From the NCBI GenBank assembly GCA_937880545.1, contig CALFKA010000105.1:1-5399 (forward strand): a stretch of 5,399 nucleotides of DNA, in the 5' to 3' direction. This DNA is from an uncultured Clostridia bacterium (GTDB lineage Bacteria; Bacillota; Clostridia; Peptostreptococcales; Acidaminobacteraceae). Both the position numbers and the translations under genes were made by a program. Numbering within the stretch: the stretch's first letter is position 1; each line of letters opens with the position of its first letter. Shown piece by piece: positions 1-3,785 of the stretch. The notes under the pieces are model-generated. The model did not search any database. It was not told the DNA's origin and was given only the letters and a program-made list of their open reading frames with translations.

Positions 1-45
1 GAGATCGTGATGTGACTGGAGTTCAGACGTGTGCTCTTCCGATCT
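1..45 (+). other. Illumina sequencing adapter contamination (not genomic)
   Basis: Bases 12-45 match the 34-base Illumina indexed adapter that begins GTGACTGGAGTTCAG and ends CTCTTCCGATCT. Bases 6-11 (CGTGAT) fit the index-1 barcode as written in the P7 primer (read as ATCACG), and bases 1-5 (GAGAT) fit the end of the P7 flow-cell sequence. The order P7 tail, index, adapter, insert is the construction of an indexed library primer, so the stretch was assembled from untrimmed read ends. It carries no biological signal, and the contig really begins at about base 46. The match is from memory of the published adapter sequence. Confidence 0.97.
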
Positions 46-149
46 GGAAGGAACTAACAAATTAGGTCAGTTTTTTGAGATGCCGGGTTTTCTCGCTTCC
101 CTTAAATAGATTACCTATTCGTTATTTTGAGAAAACTATTGGAGTCCGT

Positions 150-698
150 ATGAGAATAGAAATAGATAATGTCGTCATCCGAAGCGCAATCATGGAAGAC
201 GCTGTTCAACTTAAGACCTGGTGGAATGACGGAGAGGTGATGGAGCATGCCGGATTTCCTCATGGAGTCGGAGTGACGCTAGAAGAAGTAGAAGCAAATA
301 TTAAGAGCCGGGAGGGAAAACTCAGCCAGCTCTGCATGATAGAAATTGACTGCCTTCCGGTGGGAGAATGTAATTACTCGATTCCAGGAGACGGCTCAGC
401 CGGTACAGGCTGGAAGATCACCGATCCTGCGTATCAGAATAAAGGATATGGATCGAAGGTGATTCTTGCTCTTTTGGAGTTTTTGTTTACGGATATTGCC
501 ATTAACACTCTGAAGCCAATAGAACGAGTCGAATGGGATACTGCGCTCGAGAATCAACGAGCACAACATGTCTATGAACACAAGATCGGTGCTCGAAAAG
601 CTCGGGTTCTTGAGAGTGCATGGAAGGATCAACTCGGGAACTGGCGAAGTTCCGCGGAGTACTCCATTAGCAAAGAAGAATTCTTCGCTTCACGGTAA
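150..698 (+). CDS. GNAT family N-acetyltransferase (RimJ/RimL-like), substrate unknown
   Basis: Predicted cytoplasmic 182-residue protein that would transfer an acetyl group from acetyl-CoA to an amine. The acetyl-CoA pyrophosphate-binding loop (motif A, Q/R-x-x-G-x-G/A) is visible as Q96-N-K-G-Y-G101, just after the beta-strand segment G87-WKITDPAY. It is followed by a helix rich in Leu (ILALLEFLF) and, further on, by an N-Q-R-A-x-x-V-Y-E segment that fits the late GNAT motif 'N.RA...YEK.GF' around residues 139-150. Length is normal for a single GNAT domain. I chose ATG 150 because GGAG at 141-144 lies 5 bases upstream and the protein then starts directly with the first beta-strand (IEIDNVVIRSA); an upstream TTG at 75 in the same frame would add 25 residues with no family resemblance and no clear ribosome binding site. 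The substrate (protein N-terminus, antibiotic, polyamine or other) cannot be told from sequence. The gene converges on the next one with 6 bases between stops. Confidence 0.85.
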   Translation: MRIEIDNVVIRSAIMEDAVQLKTWWNDGEVMEHAGFPHGVGVTLEEVEANIKSREGKLSQLCMIEIDCLPVGECNYSIPGDGSAGTGWKITDPAYQNKGYGSKVILALLEFLFTDIAINTLKPIERVEWDTALENQRAQHVYEHKIGARKARVLESAWKDQLGNWRSSAEYSISKEEFFASR

Positions 699-704
699 AC
701 ACTT

Positions 705-1238
705 TTATTCTGCGAGTATCTGATGGACTTGTAGGAGTGTCTCATTTAAGTCGGTGGAAAAGCGCAGTGAAATAAGAACAGAAGGATTGCTCACCTTCTC
801 CTCCGCCTCACCGTTTGGATAGAATATGGCATATATTCTGCTAATTTTATCCTTCAGTTCAGGCAGTTTCTGATACGCTTCTTCAATAGAGATTTCTTTA
901 TTGAAGTCCCCCATCCAAAGCATAGTATTTAATAAGTATTGTTCTGACTCGCTTCTCTCGGGATAAGACTTTAAAAACAGGGAAGAGAGCCGTACCCATT
1001 TTTCCTGTAGGACCTGAAGTTGATCCATGATCTCGTAAGACTCATGAGAGCCTGGCTGTAATTGGTTTTTGCCGACTTCCTCCAGCATGGCATGTAACGT
1101 AAATATACTGACTCGAAGCTTAGCATAATCTTCCGTAAGAAGGCTTCTAAAAGGAGCGGCAACGGTATTTATCAAAACAATCAAGAAGGCAATAATCAAA
1201 AGCAGAACGAGAATCAACAGGGTACTTTTGTTCTTCAT
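705..1238 (-). CDS. Small single-pass membrane-anchored protein of unknown function
   Basis: I do not recognise this 177-residue protein. It has a short basic N-terminus (MKNKS), then a strongly hydrophobic stretch at about residues 6-28 that reads as an uncleaved signal anchor: no cysteine occurs anywhere, so it is not a lipoprotein, and no clear signal peptidase site is present. The rest (about 30-177) is hydrophilic and predicted by eye to be mostly helical, with charged heptad-like segments (for example LQVLQEKWVRLSSLFLKS and EEAYQKLPELKDKISRIY), probably exposed outside the membrane. ATG 1238 is preferred because GGAG (complement of 1248-1251) lies 9 bases upstream. A GTG at 1253 in the same frame would add five residues (MEIST), but its only nearby purine run is too close. 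A real gene is supported by the intact frame, the coherent anchor-plus-soluble-domain layout and a plausible promoter at 1374-1402. It diverges from the rimP operon and converges on the GNAT gene. Confidence 0.72.
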   Translation of the reverse strand: MKNKSTLLILVLLLIIAFLIVLINTVAAPFRSLLTEDYAKLRVSIFTLHAMLEEVGKNQLQPGSHESYEIMDQLQVLQEKWVRLSSLFLKSYPERSESEQYLLNTMLWMGDFNKEISIEEAYQKLPELKDKISRIYAIFYPNGEAEEKVSNPSVLISLRFSTDLNETLLQVHQILAE

Positions 1239-1373
1239 GGTACTTATCTCCACTTTCCTAATGGATAAGGCAATGAGCAGGATGTCAGCAAAGCGTAAGG
1301 GAAGTGTGGCAGAATTGGCGCATGAAGTAGAACGACAAGAAGGGAAGTGAAAGAAACATTCCTACTTATTTAA

Positions 1374-1402
1374 TTTATAGCATAAGAGTCACAAAGCGTC
1401 CA
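1374..1402 (-). promoter_or_regulatory. Candidate sigma-A promoter for the minus-strand membrane-protein gene
   Basis: Read on the minus strand, TGGACG (1402-1397) and TATAAA (1379-1374) are separated by 17 bases, and TGC just upstream of the -10 gives an extended -10 element. The -35 matches the TTGACA consensus at 4 of 6 positions and the -10 at 5 of 6. Transcription would start near 1367, leaving a leader of about 130 bases before ATG 1238. Judged by eye only. Confidence 0.45.
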
Positions 1403-1447
1403 TGTTCAGCTCTACAGAATAATACCTACTATTAAGGCGAAAGAGTA

Positions 1448-1469
1448 TCTTCCCAATATAGTTGGAAGA
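1448..1469. repeat. Imperfect inverted repeat (possible operator or hairpin)
   Basis: TCTTCC (1448-1453) pairs with GGAAGA (1464-1469). Inside it AA (1455-1456) pairs with TT (1462-1463), leaving one unpaired C at 1454 and a five-base loop, TATAG. No T-run follows, so it is a poor terminator. It lies between the divergent promoters, where a regulator could bind, but a chance match of this size is also possible. Confidence 0.35.
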
Positions 1470-1480
1470 AATGAATTTTC

Positions 1481-1508
1481 AGGACATTAAAGGGGTAATA
1501 TGTATAAT
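1481..1508 (+). promoter_or_regulatory. Candidate upstream promoter toward rimP
   Basis: A perfect -10 hexamer TATAAT (1503-1508) is preceded, after a 16-base spacer, by AGGACA (1481-1486), which matches TTGACA at 4 of 6 positions. It would start transcription near 1515, giving a leader of about 180 bases before rimP. A transcript from here would lack the start codon of the small ORF at 1500, so the two predictions cannot both work together. The downstream promoter at 1592-1620 is better. Confidence 0.35.
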
Positions 1509-1622
1509 GTCAGTTCAAGAAGAGATGATTTTTCTAAAGCCGACGACAAGTCTATGAATCATGGAGGGTCTGAAAACCCCGAAATTCCATCTTGTCAAAT
1601 GTTTTGCATCATGCTAAGATAA
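1500..1622 (+). CDS. Possible small ORF, 40 residues, function unknown
   Basis: ATG at 1500 is preceded by AAAGGGG (1489-1495) with a four-base gap, a strong Shine-Dalgarno-like match, and reads through 40 codons to TAA at 1620-1622. The peptide begins MYNVSSRRDDFSKADD, is hydrophilic and acidic to basic mixed, and ends with a Cys-containing hydrophobic tail (SCQMFCIMLR). I recognise no family. Its 3' third overlaps the -35 and -10 of the main rimP promoter and a TATAAT lies inside its second to fourth codons, so the frame may be open by chance. The only positive evidence is the ribosome binding site. Confidence 0.25.
   Translation: MYNVSSRRDDFSKADDKSMNHGGSENPEIPSCQMFCIMLR
1592..1620 (+). 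promoter_or_regulatory. Main rimP-nusA-ylxR-ylxQ-infB promoter (extended -10)
   Basis: TTGTCA (1592-1597; 5 of 6 to TTGACA) and TAAGAT (1615-1620; 4 of 6 to TATAAT) are separated by an ideal 17 bases, and TGC immediately before the -10 is an extended -10 motif. The start of transcription is expected near 1626-1628, giving a leader of about 68 bases that contains the hairpin at 1644-1669 and the rimP ribosome binding site. This is the best promoter in the window and is correctly placed for the operon. Confidence 0.65.
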
Positions 1623-1643
1623 GGTGTAACTAAGAACTTTACT

Positions 1644-1669
1644 GGAAGAGTGGCCCCCGCCACTCTTTC
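1644..1669 (+). promoter_or_regulatory. Leader hairpin upstream of rimP (possible attenuator or processing/stability element)
   Basis: The arms 1644-1654 and 1659-1669 pair over 11 base pairs (core GAGTGGC with GCCACTC, one G-U near the base) around a CCCC loop. Only three T residues (1666-1668) are near its 3' side and they lie within the stem, so it is a weak intrinsic terminator at most. It ends 13 bases before the GAGGAG ribosome binding site, so it could protect the 5' end, terminate read-through from upstream, or regulate rimP. An 11 bp stem in a 456-base region is well beyond casual chance. Confidence 0.6.
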
Positions 1670-1694
1670 ATTCATACTGTGTGAGGAGAGGCCT

Positions 1695-2165
1695 ATGAAA
1701 AGAAAAAGTGTGCCTCGTCTGGTCGAAGAGATACTGGAGTCTTTCTTCAAAAAAGAAGGATACGAGCTGTACAACATCGCATTCACGAAAGAATCGGGAA
1801 GGCGATTTCTGCGTGTAACAGCAGATCGACCTGCCGGAGGCTTTACTGTAGATGACTGCGAGAAGATCAGCCGCTTTCTGAGTAACCGACTGGATGAACT
1901 GGATCCAATCAAGGAAAATTATTATCTTGAGGTCAGTTCTCCCGGAGCAGAACGTGTGTTTAAGCATGAAAGCGACTTTGTTCGTTTTCAAGGCTCGCGT
2001 GTCAACGTCACGCTCAATCAGATGATCGATGGGCAGAAACTCATCACCGGAAAACTTCTGGAGAAGAAGGGTGATCAGTTACGCCTATATGATGAAGCGA
2101 CCAAAAAAGAAATAGAAGTGTCGATGGATCTGGTCAAGCGTGTGAAGAATATTCTGGAAGTATAG
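1695..2165 (+). CDS. rimP: Ribosome maturation factor RimP
   Basis: RimP (YlxS, formerly YhbC) binds the free 30S subunit and is needed for its late maturation. This 156-residue protein has the normal family length and two-domain layout: an N-terminal alpha/beta domain (about 1-85) with the segment FTVDDCEKISRFLSNRLDE, the family hallmark Y76-Y-L-E-V-S-S-P-G84 followed by A-E-R, then an SH3-like C-terminal domain (about 90-156) containing FVRFQGSRVNV and a closing VKRVKNILEV strand. The ATG at 1695 is supported by AGGAG at 1684-1688, six bases upstream; a GTG at 1650 in the same frame is inside the leader hairpin and is rejected. It is the first gene of the operon, with 8 bases to nusA. Confidence 0.97.
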   Translation: MKRKSVPRLVEEILESFFKKEGYELYNIAFTKESGRRFLRVTADRPAGGFTVDDCEKISRFLSNRLDELDPIKENYYLEVSSPGAERVFKHESDFVRFQGSRVNVTLNQMIDGQKLITGKLLEKKGDQLRLYDEATKKEIEVSMDLVKRVKNILEV

Positions 2166-2173
2166 AGGTTAGA

Positions 2174-3214
2174 ATGGACAATATCGTAGAAGTCATCCGC
2201 ACCATTGCCGTGACCAAAGAAATACCTGAAGACGTTCTCTTCGAATCGATTCAGGCTGCGCTGGTGACCGCCTTCAAAAAGAACTTCGGGAGCAATCGTG
2301 TTGCCCGCATCGAGTTTGACAAAGACACAGGAGAAATCCAAGTCTACAGTCAGTACCGAGTGGTCGAAAAGGTTGTCGAGCCTGAAAATGAAATTTCGCT
2401 CAAGGATGCAAAAGAAATCGATGTCAATTATGAACTTGACGATGTCGTCGAGCGTCGAGAAGAACCTGAGGACTTTGGCCGCATCAGTGCCATGGCTGCC
2501 AAACAGGTCGTGGTGCAACGTATCCGCGAGGCCGAACGCAGCAGTATTTATGAAGAGTTCAAAGCGCGTGAACACGAACTGATTTATGCGCAGATTCAGC
2601 GCATCAGTAATCGTGTAGTGTATTTCAATCTTGGCAAGGCAGAAGCCGCTCTTCCTCCCAAGGAACAGATTCCGGGAGAAAGATACCGTGTGGGCGCCAG
2701 GCTTCGCTGCTATATTGCCCAGGTAAAAGAAGAGACAAAAGCGCCAGAGATCATTCTCTCGCGCACACACCCCGGCCTGATCCGTCGCCTTTTTGAACTC
2801 GAGATTCCTGAAATCAACGAAGGAGAAGTCCTTATCAAGTCTATCGCTCGCGAAGCGGGCTCCAGGACAAAGATCTCCGTCTTCAGCCGCTCAGAGGATC
2901 TTGATCCCGTCGGTGCCTGCGTCGGACCGAAAGGTACGCGGGTAGCGATGATCGTCGATGAGCTCGGTGGAGAAAAAATCGATATCGTAGAATACACCGA
3001 CGATGATGCGCAATACATTGTCAATGCTCTCAGTCCGGCAAAAGTCACCAGGGTTGACTTTCTCACAGAAAAAAATGCCCAGGTCGTCGTTCCGGATTAT
3101 CAATTGAGCCTTGCTATCGGCAAGGAAGGGCAGAATGCCCGTCTGGCTGCCAAGTTGACAGGATTCAAAATCGACATCGTCAGCGAATCAGCTCTAGAGG
3201 AAGGGGAAGCATAA
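2174..3214 (+). CDS. nusA: Transcription termination/antitermination factor NusA
   Basis: NusA binds RNA polymerase and nascent RNA, modulating pausing, intrinsic termination and rRNA antitermination. Visible domains in this 346-residue protein: an N-terminal polymerase-binding domain (about 1-130, including AALVTAFKKNFG and the conserved FGRISAMAAKQVVVQRIREAE), an S1 RNA-binding domain (about 136-202), KH1 with its G-x-x-G loop G251-P-K-G254, and KH2 with G316-K-E-G319 followed by QNARLAAKLTG. It ends soon after KH2 with a short acidic tail, as in Bacillota and unlike E. coli, which carries two extra acidic repeats. The ribosome binding site AGAGG (2164-2168) overlaps the rimP stop codon, five bases before ATG 2174. 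Confidence 0.98.
   Translation: MDNIVEVIRTIAVTKEIPEDVLFESIQAALVTAFKKNFGSNRVARIEFDKDTGEIQVYSQYRVVEKVVEPENEISLKDAKEIDVNYELDDVVERREEPEDFGRISAMAAKQVVVQRIREAERSSIYEEFKAREHELIYAQIQRISNRVVYFNLGKAEAALPPKEQIPGERYRVGARLRCYIAQVKEETKAPEIILSRTHPGLIRRLFELEIPEINEGEVLIKSIAREAGSRTKISVFSRSEDLDPVGACVGPKGTRVAMIVDELGGEKIDIVEYTDDDAQYIVNALSPAKVTRVDFLTEKNAQVVVPDYQLSLAIGKEGQNARLAAKLTGFKIDIVSESALEEGEA
3201..3206 (+). promoter_or_regulatory. Ribosome binding site of ylxR, inside the nusA 3' end
   Basis: AAGGGG lies 8 bases before TTG 3215, which directly follows the nusA stop codon (3212-3214). This supports the rare start over the in-frame ATG at 3236, which has no comparable site. Confidence 0.6.
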
Positions 3215-3481
3215 TTGAAGATCAGAAAGATCCCCATGCGCAGATGCGTCGGATGCAATGAACAGGCTCCCAAAAAAGAGTTGGTTCGCATCGTACGCCA
3301 GAGTGAGGGCGAGATCCATCTGGATCCGACAGGCAGAATGAACGGAAGAGGAGCCTATCTCCATCCGAAGATCGAATGCCTTCAGAGGGCTAAGAAGAGA
3401 AGAAGTCTCGAAAAAGCACTTTCCGGCGCCATACCCGAAGATGTGTATGAGCGACTGAGTAAGGAGCTACATGAGGGATAA
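3215..3481 (+). CDS. ylxR: YlxR family RNA-binding / nucleoid-associated protein
   Basis: This 88-residue protein belongs to the YlxR (RnpM) family encoded between nusA and infB in Gram-positive bacteria; family members have been linked to RNA binding, including RNase P, and to gene regulation. Diagnostic segments are R9-R-C11-V-G-C14 near the N-terminus, KKELVRIVR, and the D37-P-T-G-R-x-N-G-R-G-A-Y-L49 motif. The lysine/arginine-rich stretch RAKKRRSLEKAL follows. It starts at TTG 3215, directly abutting the nusA stop; this keeps the KIRKIPMRR lead-in that family members usually have, whereas ATG 3236 would remove it. Its last 11 bases overlap ylxQ. Confidence 0.93.
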   Translation: MKIRKIPMRRCVGCNEQAPKKELVRIVRQSEGEIHLDPTGRMNGRGAYLHPKIECLQRAKKRRSLEKALSGAIPEDVYERLSKELHEG

Positions 3482-3785
3482 GGTACTGTCACTTCTGGGG
3501 TTTGCCATGAAGAGCCGAAAACTCCTAAGCGGAACCCGAAGTGTGGAAAGAGGAATCCGAGAGCAGAAAGTGATGCTCCTGATCGCCTCGAAAGAGATGA
3601 GCCAAAACGCTCTGGAACGGCTCATATACCAAAGAGAGATTCCTGTGATTCAAGCATACTCTGTTGAAGAGCTGAGCCGGGTGATCGGGAAAAAGAACCG
3701 ACACATCATTGGGATCACGGATCCTGCCATGGCCAAGGCCATGCTGGAGTTTTCAGAGCAGGAGGTGTTTTTTGACGAAAATTAG
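3471..3785 (+). CDS. ylxQ: YlxQ family L7Ae-like ribosomal/RNA-binding protein
   Basis: Small (104 residues) protein of the L7Ae/L30e/S12e superfamily, encoded next to infB in many Bacillota. Such proteins have a compact alpha-beta-alpha fold and bind structured RNA; the exact role of YlxQ is not settled. Seen here: the start VLSLLGFAMKSRKLLSGTRSVE (G10 to G21, the glycine-bearing RNA-contacting region of the family), the beta-strand KVMLLIASKEMS, and the later strand HIIGITDPAMAKAM. ATG 3471 has AAGGAG at 3461-3466, four bases upstream, and overlaps the end of ylxR by 11 bases. Its end overlaps the start of infB by 14 bases. Confidence 0.92.
   Translation: MRDKVLSLLGFAMKSRKLLSGTRSVERGIREQKVMLLIASKEMSQNALERLIYQREIPVIQAYSVEELSRVIGKKNRHIIGITDPAMAKAMLEFSEQEVFFDEN
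3761..3765 (+). promoter_or_regulatory. Ribosome binding site of infB, inside ylxQ
   Basis: GGAGG sits six bases before TTG 3772 and fixes that codon as the infB start. Reading from it gives the conserved IF2 N-terminus MTKIRVYELAKQF. Confidence 0.75.

Larger units (their letters stand above)
1239..1694. other. Divergent intergenic region (about 456 bases)
   Basis: This stretch separates the minus-strand membrane-protein gene from rimP and is AT-richer than the operon. It contains, left to right: a roughly 130-base leader of the minus-strand gene, that gene's candidate promoter (1374-1402), an imperfect palindrome (1448-1469), a candidate forward promoter (1481-1508) overlapping the start of a 40-codon ORF (1500-1622), the main rimP promoter (1592-1620) and a hairpin (1644-1669). 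I see no complete tRNA, rRNA, T-box, insertion sequence or CRISPR repeat in it. Confidence 0.7.

Noticed and set aside
75..149. N-terminal extension of the GNAT gene from TTG 75
   Set aside because: No clear ribosome binding site, no family resemblance in the added residues, and ATG 150 has GGAG at an ideal distance.
675..686. Perfect palindrome GAAGAATTCTTC as a bidirectional terminator
   Set aside because: It has no loop, is AT-rich, lies in coding sequence (KEEFFA) and is not followed by a T-run on either strand.
1305..1350. tRNA-Leu-like beginning (GTGGCAGAATTGGC) on +
   Set aside because: It resembles the first arm of a tRNA-Leu, but no D-loop continuation, anticodon arm, T-arm (GGTTCGAATCC) or closing acceptor stem follows.
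1261..1350. 29-codon frame MDKAMSRMSAKRKG... on +
   Set aside because: No usable ribosome binding site; it lies in the probable leader of the minus-strand gene and has no recognisable similarity.
1566..1579. GGGT/ACCC hairpin upstream of the rimP promoter as a terminator
   Set aside because: The stem is only four base pairs with a six-base loop and no T-run follows.
1650..1694. Upstream GTG start for rimP
   Set aside because: The GTG is inside the leader hairpin stem; ATG 1695 has AGGAG six bases upstream and gives the usual RimP N-terminus.
2075..2770. 231-codon open frame on - opposite rimP/nusA
   Set aside because: It is antisense to conserved nusA codons, its product resembles no protein and it has no promoter or ribosome binding site of its own.
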